The notes under the pieces were generated by a model. The model searched no databases. It was not told the DNA's origin and was given only the letters and a program-made list of their open reading frames with translations. From Gordonia rhizosphera NBRC 16068 (GTDB taxonomy: Bacteria; Actinomycetota; Actinomycetes; Mycobacteriales; Mycobacteriaceae), in NCBI RefSeq assembly GCF_000298195.1, contig NZ_BAHC01000205.1, positions 1-44,411 on the forward strand: a stretch of 44,411 nucleotides of DNA, given 5' to 3'. Shown piece by piece: positions 24,175 to 32,419 of the stretch (position 1 is its first letter; every line of letters starts with the position of its first letter). The position numbers were made by a program, and so were the translations under genes.

Positions 24175-25647
24175 GTGACCACGCCAGAACTTGCCCGCTG
24201 GAACTCCCAAGAAGCTGTCGCGGAGGCGATGATTCCGATCATCGGCACTCTGCATCGCTCGAAGGGGGTGACGATTCTGCTGCATAGCCGGTCTCTGGTG
24301 AACAAGTCGGTCATCAGCATCCTTCGAACCCATCGCTTCGCACGGCAGATCGGCGGCGACGAACTGTCGGTCGACGAGACATTCGCCTTCCTGCAGGCTC
24401 TTGCCGATCTGGATCTGGGTCCGTCGAAGATCGACCTCGGCTTGCTGGTGATGGCGTATCGCGCGGATGATCGTGGTCTGTCGGTGCCTGCCTTCACCGC
24501 CGAGGTGCTCGACGACGTGACGGGGGCCAACAAGATCGAGCCGCAGGGGCCACGGGATGTGGTGCTCTACGGTTTCGGCCGCATCGGAAGGCTGGTTGCG
24601 CGCCTGCTCATCGAGAAGGCCGGCTCCGGTAACGGGCTGAACCTGCGGGCGGTCGTCGTCCGCCGGGGCGGCGACGACGACCTGGCCAAGCGCGCATCAT
24701 TGCTTCGTCGCGATTCGGTCCACGGGCACTTCAACGGATCGATCAAGGTCGATGCCGAGAACAACGTTCTGGTTGCCAACGGCAATGTCGTCAAGTTCAT
24801 CTACAGCGATGACCCGGCCAGCGTCGACTACACCGAGTACGGCATCGACAACGCGATCCTCATCGACAACACCGGCAAGTGGCGGGATCGGGACGGTCTG
24901 TCCAAGCACCTGCGTCCCGGTATCGCGAAGGTGGTGCTGACGGCACCCGGCAAGGGCGACGTGCCGAACATCGTGCACGGAGTCAACCATCGGACGATGG
25001 ACCTCGAGCAGCAGATCTTCTCGTGCGCGTCGTGCACGACCAATGCGATCGTGCCACCGCTCAAGGCCATCGAGGAGGCGTTCGGCATCGTTCGCGGTCA
25101 CGTGGAGACGGTCCATTCGTTCACCAACGACCAGAACCTGTTGGACAACTATCACAAGGCCGACCGCCGTGGCCGTTCGGCGCCGTCCAATCTCGTCCTC
25201 ACCGAGACCGGTGCGGCGTCGGCGGTGGCGAAGGCGCTGCCAGAACTGAAGGCCAAGATCACCGGCAATTCGGTTCGTGTCCCGACGCAGGACGTATCCA
25301 TCGCGATCCTCAACCTGACGCTTCGAGAAGCGACCACGAAGGACGCGGTGCTCGAGTACCTCCGGCAGGCGTCGCTGTCGGGACCGCTGAGCCGCAACCT
25401 CGACTACACGGCCGCGACCGACGCGGTGTCCAGCGACTTCATCGGATCGCGGGCGGCGTGCATCGTGGACGCCAACGCGACGATCGTCGACGACGACAAC
25501 GTGATCCTCTATGTCTGGTACGACAACGAATTCGGGTATTCCTGCCAGGTCGTCCGCACCGTCCAGCACTTGTCCGGAATCGAGTACCCGACTTATCCGT
25601 CTGTGCAGGAAGTGCACGCACGGGCTGTGCACGACGTGCCGGTGTAA
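24175..25647 (+). CDS. Long-form glyceraldehyde-3-phosphate dehydrogenase, GapB type
   Basis: This 490-residue GAPDH has an N-terminal extension of about 125 residues, compared with roughly 335 in ordinary GAPDH. The length matches the actinobacterial GapB group, of which the Corynebacterium glutamicum member is gluconeogenic. The extension (RWNSQEAVAEAMIPIIGTLH, then SLVNKSVISILRTHRF) is helical. The Rossmann start is VVLYGFGRIGRL (129-140). The catalytic cysteine is C287 in SCASCTTNAIVPPLKAIEE. The end includes YVWYDNEFGYSCQVVRTVQH. Start choice is uncertain: GTG 24175 is preferred, but in-frame TTG 24142 and GTG 24157 are possible. It sits alone, away from pgk/tpi, between the two copies of the nitroreductase tail repeat. 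Confidence 0.88.
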   Translation: MTTPELARWNSQEAVAEAMIPIIGTLHRSKGVTILLHSRSLVNKSVISILRTHRFARQIGGDELSVDETFAFLQALADLDLGPSKIDLGLLVMAYRADDRGLSVPAFTAEVLDDVTGANKIEPQGPRDVVLYGFGRIGRLVARLLIEKAGSGNGLNLRAVVVRRGGDDDLAKRASLLRRDSVHGHFNGSIKVDAENNVLVANGNVVKFIYSDDPASVDYTEYGIDNAILIDNTGKWRDRDGLSKHLRPGIAKVVLTAPGKGDVPNIVHGVNHRTMDLEQQIFSCASCTTNAIVPPLKAIEEAFGIVRGHVETVHSFTNDQNLLDNYHKADRRGRSAPSNLVLTETGAASAVAKALPELKAKITGNSVRVPTQDVSIAILNLTLREATTKDAVLEYLRQASLSGPLSRNLDYTAATDAVSSDFIGSRAACIVDANATIVDDDNVILYVWYDNEFGYSCQVVRTVQHLSGIEYPTYPSVQEVHARAVHDVPV

Positions 25648-25696
25648 CCGGGCAGGCGATCTCGGTGTCGCGACGTCGGCACGCTCTCGTCGGTGG

Positions 25697-25778
25697 TTCT
25701 GCGCCTCAGCCGGCCGATGCCGGACGCACCGGAGCTGCCGTTGTCGCCGCGGCGGTCGATCGAGGACAGTCGCGTTCG
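25697..25778 (+). repeat. Nitroreductase tail repeat, copy 2 of 2 (82 bp)
   Basis: 80 of 82 bases match 23869-23950. Here the same frame reads on past the repeat to HNS and TGA (25788-25790). Upstream of it the frame no longer resembles the nitroreductase, so this is an isolated gene tail. Confidence 0.97.
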
Positions 25779-25905
25779 GCACAACAGCTGACCGGTCGCC
25801 GCCGTCAACGGACGTGACCCACCGTGGACGCGACGGGATTCGGAGTCGAATCGCTCCGGCGGTTCGGCTCCGAATCCCCTCATAGACCGAGATGTGCGTC
25901 GCTCA

Positions 25906-27543
25906 TCACGGGCCGATGCCCGCGACGTCGTGCACCGCGTCGACGCGTCGTCCGGCTATCCAGGTCTCGACGACACCGATCGCATCGAGTTCGGCGGGAT
26001 CGGTCGTGAGCGGATCACCGTCGAGGATCACGAAGTCGGCGAACTTGCCGGTCTCGATCGAGCCGATCTCGTGTTCGGAATGCAGTTGCCATGCGGGCCA
26101 GATCGTCTGGGCGCGGATCGCATCCCGGATATCGATGCGAAGATGGTCACCCAGGACGGCACCTGACCTGCTCTGCCGGGTCATCGCGGTCCGCATGTTC
26201 AGCAATGGATTCGCTGGTGTCACCGGAGAGTCATTGTGCAGGGAGAACGGCATCCCACATTCGGCGGCGACGCCGGCCGGTGTCCATTCGTCGGCGCGGT
26301 CCCCGAACAGCCCACGCAATACGTCGCCATAGAAGTGGATATGGGCGACGAAGAACGAGATCGTGACGCCCAGCGCATGTGCCCTGCGGACCTGGGCTGC
26401 GGTGATGGCGCCGCAGTGTTCCAATCGGAGTCGCAGGTCGGTGCGTCCGGTTTCGCCCATCACCTGCTCGAAGGTGTCGAGAACGGTGTCGATCGCCAGG
26501 TCCCCATGGACATGGCAGGCGATCTGCCAGCCGTCACCCACATGCGTGCGGCAGATCTCCAACAGGTCTTCGGCGGTGTAGTTGCTGCAGCCACGGTGAC
26601 CGGGATGCACCCCGACGGCACGCGTCGCCGCGCTGTCCTCGTAACCGAAGCTGGTGTGGATGTTGCCGATCCAAGGTGAGCCGTCCTTCCACACCTTCAC
26701 GCCGACCTTGCGGAACATCGAGTCGCCCGCAGCGGCCGGCGCGATGTGGGGTCCGGCGCCGGACCGCTCGTAGGCGCGGATGCGCACCGGGCTGTCGTGG
26801 CCGGCCATGTAGTCGGCCACCGCGTCGTAATGCGTGGCCTCGAACGCGAGGTCGCCGGTGGTGGTGATGCCCGCGGCGGCGAATCGGTGCAGCTCGTGGT
26901 GGAGGAAGCCGCCGAACGAGTCGGGCCGGGCCTGCATCGTCGGACCCATCAGGATCATCGACGCCGGAACCTCGCGCCCCTCGCCGGTGAGTTCGCCATC
27001 CGCGGAACGGATGAACGCCGATCCGACCGGGTCGGGCGAATTGCGATCGAGTCCCAGGCGGGCCAGGGCGGCGTCGTTCGCCCACGACGAATGCGCCGAG
27101 TAATGCATTACCGACACGGGGATCTCGGGTGACAGCTCGGTGAGCAATCGGCCCGACATCTCGGGCAGGTCGGGTACGAGCAGCGGATCCCACCCGAACG
27201 CGATCACCCAGTCCTCCGGAGCCGCGAGCGCGACGGCGTCCCGGAGGCGTGCGAACACGTCTGCCGCGGTCGGGCACTCCGATGCGCGGATGTCGACAGT
27301 GTCCGGACCCAGCATGTTCATCTCCGCGGTGGGATGGCCGTGCGCTTCGACGAATCCGGGTAGCAGAGTGCGCCCGGCGAGGTCGATCACCCGAGTGCTC
27401 GGGGAGCACAGTGTGCGGACCTCGGACTCGGTGCCGACCGCGATGATGCGCCTGTCGGCGACCGCGACGGCATCGGCGATGCGGAAGTCCGGGTCGACGG
27501 TGATGATCCGGCCGCCGAGGAAGATCGTGTCTGCGCTGATCAT
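25906..27543 (-). CDS. YtcJ-like metal-dependent amidohydrolase
   Basis: This 545-residue protein of the amidohydrolase family 3 / YtcJ group probably hydrolyses an amide or related C-N bond of an unknown small molecule. The N-terminal beta sandwich begins ADTIFLGGRIITVDPDFRIADAVAV. The metal site starts with LLPGFVEAHGHPT, the H-x-H of the TIM barrel. Further ligands are likely in IACHVHGDLAID and LRLEHCGAIT. The late aspartate is in FSLHNDSPVTPANPLLNM. The end returns to the sandwich with GSIETGKFADFVILDGDPL. Its ATG overlaps the stop of the MFS gene by four bases, so the two are translationally coupled. Regulation is probably through the ROK protein at the head of the cluster. Confidence 0.88.
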   Translation of the reverse strand: MISADTIFLGGRIITVDPDFRIADAVAVADRRIIAVGTESEVRTLCSPSTRVIDLAGRTLLPGFVEAHGHPTAEMNMLGPDTVDIRASECPTAADVFARLRDAVALAAPEDWVIAFGWDPLLVPDLPEMSGRLLTELSPEIPVSVMHYSAHSSWANDAALARLGLDRNSPDPVGSAFIRSADGELTGEGREVPASMILMGPTMQARPDSFGGFLHHELHRFAAAGITTTGDLAFEATHYDAVADYMAGHDSPVRIRAYERSGAGPHIAPAAAGDSMFRKVGVKVWKDGSPWIGNIHTSFGYEDSAATRAVGVHPGHRGCSNYTAEDLLEICRTHVGDGWQIACHVHGDLAIDTVLDTFEQVMGETGRTDLRLRLEHCGAITAAQVRRAHALGVTISFFVAHIHFYGDVLRGLFGDRADEWTPAGVAAECGMPFSLHNDSPVTPANPLLNMRTAMTRQSRSGAVLGDHLRIDIRDAIRAQTIWPAWQLHSEHEIGSIETGKFADFVILDGDPLTTDPAELDAIGVVETWIAGRRVDAVHDVAGIGP

Positions 27544-29060
27544 CGGTTCACCTCTGCATCGGTGGTCGACGCGGATGCATCGGTCGTCGCGACGGACGCT
27601 GTGCGTCGGCTGCGCAACAAGTACGCAACCGCGGCCGCGGCGGCGATGAACACGAGACCCTCTACCGCGAGACCGTGACCGAACCCGCCGACGTCGAGGG
27701 TCGGTCCGGTGGTGAACAGCGACGCGATGGGGGCGGCCGTGGCGAACCCGAGGCCGAAGCCGAGTTGTCCCACAGCGGGTTTCACCGCAGAGACGGCGCC
27801 CACCTGGTCGGAGGGTGCACATCCCAGGATCACCGCAGCCTGCGGATTCTGCATCCACATCACGGCGAAACCGACACAGAACAGACCGATCGCCGGCAGT
27901 ACGATGTCGGTCGGTGCCGACACCCCGAGCTGGGCGATCAGACTCGTGGCACACAGCAGCAGACCGCTGACGAACATCGTCCGCGTGCTCAACCCGAACC
28001 GGCGCTGTAGGGTCGCTGCCGCCGCGGAGCCGGACACCATCCCGAGGTACATCAGCGCGACGATCGCGGTGACGACGGCCGGCGCGACACCTGCCGGCAG
28101 CGCCATCGCGGGATACTGGCCGAGCAGGGATGCGTCGGCCCAGTTGAACAGGACGCCGGCGATGCATGCGGCGCTGAACGCGGGAATCGCGAAGAGCCGG
28201 ATCGGGAATCCGGGCTCCCGTACCCGGGCTTCCCACCAAGCGAAGACACCAAGCGTCACAACGGCGATCGACAGGCCGAACAGCACCGTCGAACCGGACC
28301 ATCCCCGGATCGAGGCCTGACCAATCGACCACACGAGCGCGATGAGGCCGACAGCTGCCAGCAGGACGCCGATCACGTCGAACCGGCGGCTCGTCGCGGC
28401 GCGGTTCTCCGGGAGCAGCAGGGTCGCCGCGACGGCACCGACAAGCGCCAGAACGCCCACCAGGGCGTACATGGTGCGCCATCCGAAGGCCCCGAGGATG
28501 ATCCCGGAGAATGCCGTGCACACCATGAGCTCGGCGGAGCCGAGTGCGAAGAATATTCCGAAAGCCTTGGGCAGCTCGGCTTTCGAGTACAGGGTCGGGA
28601 TTATCGCGACGCACATCGAGAACATCATCGCGGTACCGACGCCCATCAGGATGCGGCCGACGGTGAAGACCGCGACATCCGGCGCGAGGGCGGTGATCAT
28701 GCCGGAGACACCCATGAGGGTGACACCGGAGACCAGCATCCGACGCCGTCCGTGGCGGTCACCGAGAATCCCGACGCCGAGCATGGACGCGGCCAGCACG
28801 ATCGTCCCGATGCTCTTGACGAACGAGGCGATGCCCGGATTCATGCCGAGGTCGGAGACCGCGCCGGTGAACGCGATCGAGTGCAGGGACGGATCGAGCG
28901 GTTGCAGCCCGCCGATGCCGGCGATGCACAGGATCGCCCAGAGCAGCGGGCGTCGAGCTCGCAGTTGATGCGGGCGCCACTGCTGAGGCACCGGCGTGGT
29001 CGGGGCGGGAGGGTTCGACACCGGGTGTGTCGGTGGATCGATGGTGGGCAACCCGGTCAT
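27540..29060 (-). CDS. MFS transporter, DHA2-like (14-helix drug/proton antiporter type)
   Basis: This is a 506-residue polytopic membrane protein. After about 35 proline-rich cytoplasmic residues, LLWAILCIAGIGGLQPLDPSL begins the first helix. LGVGILGDRHGRRRMLVSGV is the MFS loop 2-3 motif (G-x-L-x-D-R-x-G-R). GRILMGVGTAMMFSMCVAII and IILGAFGWRTMYALVGVLALVGAV are the motif B and motif C regions. Length and helix count suggest the 14-helix DHA2 class. Its start is preceded by a leader containing a perfect hairpin and a palindromic operator-like site. It may import the amidohydrolase substrate or export a product; the class is usually export. Confidence 0.88.
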   Translation of the reverse strand: MTGLPTIDPPTHPVSNPPAPTTPVPQQWRPHQLRARRPLLWAILCIAGIGGLQPLDPSLHSIAFTGAVSDLGMNPGIASFVKSIGTIVLAASMLGVGILGDRHGRRRMLVSGVTLMGVSGMITALAPDVAVFTVGRILMGVGTAMMFSMCVAIIPTLYSKAELPKAFGIFFALGSAELMVCTAFSGIILGAFGWRTMYALVGVLALVGAVAATLLLPENRAATSRRFDVIGVLLAAVGLIALVWSIGQASIRGWSGSTVLFGLSIAVVTLGVFAWWEARVREPGFPIRLFAIPAFSAACIAGVLFNWADASLLGQYPAMALPAGVAPAVVTAIVALMYLGMVSGSAAAATLQRRFGLSTRTMFVSGLLLCATSLIAQLGVSAPTDIVLPAIGLFCVGFAVMWMQNPQAAVILGCAPSDQVGAVSAVKPAVGQLGFGLGFATAAPIASLFTTGPTLDVGGFGHGLAVEGLVFIAAAAAVAYLLRSRRTASVATTDASASTTDAEVNR

Positions 29061-29088
29061 GGGACTGGCCTTTCCGTGGTGAGGTGCA

Positions 29089-29114
29089 GGCCACTGAGCA
29101 TCAACTCAGTGGCC
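29089..29114 (-). other. Perfect hairpin in the MFS leader
   Basis: GGCCACTGAG (29089-29098) pairs perfectly with CTCAGTGGCC (29105-29114) around a 6-nt loop. It lies between the palindromic operator candidate and the MFS start codon. There is no U-tract, so it is more likely an mRNA leader structure or a second protein-binding site than a terminator. Confidence 0.6.
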
Positions 29115-29122
29115 GAGCTCAC

Positions 29123-29145
29123 TTTAATCCACGTCGTGGAATAAA
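29123..29145. promoter_or_regulatory. 23-bp palindromic operator candidate for the ROK repressor
   Basis: The left arm TTTAATCCACG (29123-29133) and right arm CGTGGAATAAA (29135-29145) are inverted repeats around T29134, with one mismatched pair. The site is AT-rich at its ends, unlike surrounding DNA, and sits 63 bp upstream of the MFS start, just after the ROK gene. Its size and AT-flanked form are typical of ROK/NagC-type operators. Binding by the adjacent ROK protein is inferred. Confidence 0.65.
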
Positions 29146-29157
29146 TAAACCCTGCGG

Positions 29158-30417
29158 CTAGGCCGCCGCCTTCCGGGCCACTGACGGCCGGGCCAGAATG
29201 GCGTTGCGACCAGCGATGATCATGCCGGTGGTGGAAAGATCGTCGGCGTCGTCGGGGCGGTAGACCACCGACAGTGACGCCAGCGACGGCAGCGATCCCA
29301 CCGAGTCGAGGTACCCCCGAAGGGACGGCTCGACGTGCTCGGTGAGGCGGCAGAGATAGCCGTCGACGAACACGACTTGCGGGTTGACGACCGACGCGAC
29401 GGTGTCGATGGTGATGCCGAGCCAACGCCCGGCCTCCGCAAGCGCCGCGTCGACGGTCGCGTCGCCGGCATCGGCCTTCTTGGTGATGAGGTCGATCATC
29501 GCGGGGTAGCGCTCCGAGAGCTCGTCGAAGGATGGCTCCGAACCATTGATCGCCGCGTACAGGTAGCGCAACCCGAGTCGGGTCTCCACGCATCCGCGGC
29601 GGCCGCACCAGCACTGTTGTCCACCAGGATCCACGATCAGGTGGCCGAACTCGCCGGCCAGTCCGCCGGCCCCGTGCACGATGCCGTCGCGATCCAGGAT
29701 GCCGCCGCTGATGGCGTTGCGCCCGCCCAGATACACCACCGGTTCGGCGGGGCGGTCCAAGCTCTCTCGCCGAGCCAGCAATGCGTAGTTGGTCTCGCGG
29801 TCGACACCGACCAACGCCGTCCCGATCCCGGCGCGCTCGAGCATGTCCTCGGCTGCACCGCGCAGATCGACGCCACCCCATCCGTTGAGGACCGAGCGGA
29901 TCACCCGTCCGCGATCGTGATCGACGGCACCGGGGATCGCGAACTGTGCGGACAGGGGCCGTAGCCCACGCCGATGTGCGTCGGTCACCGTCGCGACGAG
30001 GACCTCATCGAGCTGTGGCGCGTAGCGGTCCCATCCCGCCGGACCGCTGATCGGCCAACGATTCTCGGCGACGACGTCGCCGCGCAGGTTGCCGATGGCG
30101 CCGACCACGTGATTGCGGCTGCAGCCGAAGGCCAGGGTGCACGTCGGTTCGGCGGCCAGCGCCACGGGGTGCGCGGGGCGCCCGCGTGCCTTGCTGCGCG
30201 GTTGCGGAATCTCCTCGACGAGTCCTCGGCCGCGCAGCTCGTCGACGAGGCTCGTCAACGCCGTGACCTTCAGACCGCATCGGTGCGCGATCTCGGCTCG
30301 CACCATCGGCCCGTGTGTGGCCAGCACCCGTAGCACCTGAGAGAGGTTCTGCTCACGCAGATCTGTGACCGAACCACCCCGATCGAGGGGCGACTCGCGC
30401 AGTACTGCGTCGTTCAT
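29158..30417 (-). CDS. ROK-family transcriptional regulator
   Basis: This 419-residue regulator has an N-terminal winged helix-turn-helix (about 20-80: NLSQVLRVLATHGPMVRAEI, then LTSLVDELRGRGLVEE). A C-terminal ROK sugar-kinase-like domain follows. It includes LAGEFGHLIVDPGGQQCWCG with the zinc-binding pattern C-x-C-G-R-R-G-C and the E-x-G-H signature, and NPQVVFVDGYL. It probably represses the downstream MFS-amidohydrolase pair and releases DNA on binding a sugar-like or other small ligand. The ATP-binding residues of true ROK kinases are not clearly preserved, which fits a pure regulator. The ATG at 30417 lies within a 14-bp element that is repeated inverted at 30519. Confidence 0.9.
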   Translation of the reverse strand: MNDAVLRESPLDRGGSVTDLREQNLSQVLRVLATHGPMVRAEIAHRCGLKVTALTSLVDELRGRGLVEEIPQPRSKARGRPAHPVALAAEPTCTLAFGCSRNHVVGAIGNLRGDVVAENRWPISGPAGWDRYAPQLDEVLVATVTDAHRRGLRPLSAQFAIPGAVDHDRGRVIRSVLNGWGGVDLRGAAEDMLERAGIGTALVGVDRETNYALLARRESLDRPAEPVVYLGGRNAISGGILDRDGIVHGAGGLAGEFGHLIVDPGGQQCWCGRRGCVETRLGLRYLYAAINGSEPSFDELSERYPAMIDLITKKADAGDATVDAALAEAGRWLGITIDTVASVVNPQVVFVDGYLCRLTEHVEPSLRGYLDSVGSLPSLASLSVVYRPDDADDLSTTGMIIAGRNAILARPSVARKAAA

Positions 30418-30532
30418 CGAACACTCCGGAGACTTACCGGCAGATCCGACTCTGCCGGGTGGGCGGGTTCGTGTCGAGCTTAGTGGTCCTGGCCAAAAAT
30501 TCGTCGGGGGTCTTCGGCGTTCGATGAACGAC
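30409..30532. repeat. Inverted 14-bp repeat flanking the ROK upstream region
   Basis: GTCGTTCATCGAAC (30409-30422, spanning the ROK start codon) is the exact reverse complement of GTTCGATGAACGAC (30519-30532). The arms are separated by 96 bp. Possible autoregulatory sites or a rearrangement scar. Confidence 0.6.
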
Positions 30533-30650
30533 TGGCTGCGTTGTCGTCGATCACGATGACGCTGTCATCGCTCACTCCTCCGCCTTGCCAGTCGCCCATC
30601 GCTCCACCGAATACCCCGGACGAATTCATGAACAGGACCACTTGGTTGTC

Positions 30651-32228
30651 TCAGCGGGAACGCTCGATCAGGCGCAGTGCCAGGCGTGCTTCGATGACCG
30701 AGATGGGTGGTGGGATGGTCTCAGTGAGGTGCAGGTTGTCGCGGATCGGTGGTGGGGTCTGCGGGTCTGGCGGGTGCAGGTGCGCGCGTGCGTGGTCGAG
30801 GTGTTGTGTGTAGAGCGCGCCGATGTCGGGGCGGCGGTTGATCTGTGGCGGGTTGGGTGGTGCACCGGGTTCGCTGTTGCGTCGCCACCAGGTGCGGCCG
30901 GTGTGGGGGCCGTGGTCGTAGATGCCGGTGGAGAACTGCCCGACCCCGCCGCCGACCATGCGGTTGTGTTTCGGGCAGGCCGGGGCGAGGTCGACGATGT
31001 CGGTGCTGCCGCCTTTGGCGTAGTCGCGCCGAGCGTGGTGCATTTCGACGTGGGTGGCCGGCTGATCACATCCGGGCGCAGAGCACACCTCGCCGTCCGG
31101 GCGGGCGAAGGAGGCAAGGCGTTGGGCTTGGGTGGCGAATCGTTTGGCCCGACCGAAATACAGCGGCAGTGCGGTGGCGTCGGCGAAGACGGCGAGATAC
31201 TGCTGGGCCCCGGCGGCCAACCGGATCACGTCAGCGATCGGCATCAGTGATCCGGTGGCGGTGGTGGCCACACCGGATTCCCGGACCAGGTCGTTGAGGT
31301 CGGCCTTGATGATCAACTGGACGGGCAGCCCGCGATGGGTCTTGCCCAGCAGTCCGTCGGTGAACACCGCCCGCAGCAACGCGGTCAAGGCGTCGTGGTT
31401 GCGTTGGGCTTGGGTCCGGTTGTCGCGGTCGGCGGCCTCTTTCAACGCGTCGGGGTCGGCGTCGGATTCGGCGCCGGACGGGGAGTCGGGATCGTCGGGA
31501 TTGTTGAGTCCCGGCTTTGCCCACACCGCCAGCATCATCTCCAGCAGGGCACGCGTTTCCGGATCGAGGTGGCCGGTCAGCTTCGACATCTGTTGCGCGT
31601 TTTGCTGATTCAGCCACAGGTTGCGCTTGCGCTTCCGGTCGGCGTCGTCGGTCAGCTCTCCGTCGGGATCCAGATGTGCGAGTAGGCGTTGTCCGAGGGC
31701 GGTGATCTCGGCGGGGGTGTGGCGGCGCGCCAGCTCCGAAAGGGTGGCCTCGGCCGCCACCTGCTTGTCGTGAGGTAGCCGCTGCGGGACGGTATCGAGG
31801 ATGTCGATCGTCGCGCGAACATGCGCCGAGCCGACCTCGCCGCGGGTGAATGCCTCGGCCAGGGTCGGATATTTCGGGTCAGCGGTTTGCCCGCTCAGTT
31901 GCCGGAACCGTCCGGTGGCGGCGATCTGGGCTTTGCGGCGGCCCGGATCGGACACCCGCAGTTGGACGTTCATGAAGTTCGTCAGACTCCGAAATCCCAT
32001 CGCGCGGGGCACATTACGATCGGATAGTTCCAGGATTTGCCGGTTGCCCTGGAAGGTCATACGGTTGATCGCCCGCTCCTGTGCCTGAGCCACCGCCGCC
32101 AACTCCGCATCGCTACAGCGCGACAGATCGGCGGCGGCGATCCGATCCAACAGGGCATCCATGTCGGCGAGCAGGCCCGGCACCTCGGACAACGACTCCT
32201 CGGTCACCTGATCGTTCGGCTCGGCCAT
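30651..32228 (-). CDS. DUF222/HNH endonuclease of the 13E12 repeat family
   Basis: This is a 525-residue protein. The N-terminal DUF222 region (about 20-370) includes AQERAINRMTFQGNRQILEL and the typical VRATIDILDTVPQ stretch. The C-terminal HNH nuclease motif (about 390-430) is CSAPGCDQPATHVEMHHARR, then DIVDLAPACPKHNRMV, with the H-N-H residues and zinc cysteines present. The tail is proline-rich. This is the actinobacterial REP13E12 group, often multicopy and mobile-like. ATG 32228 follows a run of seven G; GTG 32234 is two codons upstream in frame. A SOS-box-like site overlaps the probable -10, suggesting LexA control, as described for M. tuberculosis family members. Biological function is not established. 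Confidence 0.88.
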   Translation of the reverse strand: MAEPNDQVTEESLSEVPGLLADMDALLDRIAAADLSRCSDAELAAVAQAQERAINRMTFQGNRQILELSDRNVPRAMGFRSLTNFMNVQLRVSDPGRRKAQIAATGRFRQLSGQTADPKYPTLAEAFTRGEVGSAHVRATIDILDTVPQRLPHDKQVAAEATLSELARRHTPAEITALGQRLLAHLDPDGELTDDADRKRKRNLWLNQQNAQQMSKLTGHLDPETRALLEMMLAVWAKPGLNNPDDPDSPSGAESDADPDALKEAADRDNRTQAQRNHDALTALLRAVFTDGLLGKTHRGLPVQLIIKADLNDLVRESGVATTATGSLMPIADVIRLAAGAQQYLAVFADATALPLYFGRAKRFATQAQRLASFARPDGEVCSAPGCDQPATHVEMHHARRDYAKGGSTDIVDLAPACPKHNRMVGGGVGQFSTGIYDHGPHTGRTWWRRNSEPGAPPNPPQINRRPDIGALYTQHLDHARAHLHPPDPQTPPPIRDNLHLTETIPPPISVIEARLALRLIERSR

Positions 32229-32251
32229 GCTCACCCCCCCAGCGAGTCTGT

Positions 32252-32272
32252 TCGAATGTATGTTCGACTATA
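32252..32272 (-). promoter_or_regulatory. SOS box overlapping a -10 element
   Basis: On the coding strand 32267-32252 reads TCGAACATACATTCGA, matching the mycobacterial LexA consensus TCGAAC-N4-GTTCGA at 11 of 12 defined bases. A -10 sequence TATAGT (32272-32267) abuts it, so bound LexA would block the promoter. Confidence 0.7.
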
Positions 32273-32419
32273 GGCCATGCGCGCGACACCCGCAACCCCC
32301 TGCCCTGAATAGCCCGGGACCACTTCGACACAGTCCGGCGAGATCCTATGGCCGAGATGGGCACGCAGTGCTGCATGACGCCGGGTAGGGATCGGCGGTT
32401 CAGCAGGATGCGCTCGGCC

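Noticed and set aside
29089..29114. Hairpin as the ROK gene terminator
   Set aside because: No U-tract and it lies beyond the probable operator, closer to the MFS start than to the ROK stop.
30651..32228. DUF222-HNH gene as an insertion sequence
   Set aside because: No transposase and no terminal inverted repeats or target duplication were seen.
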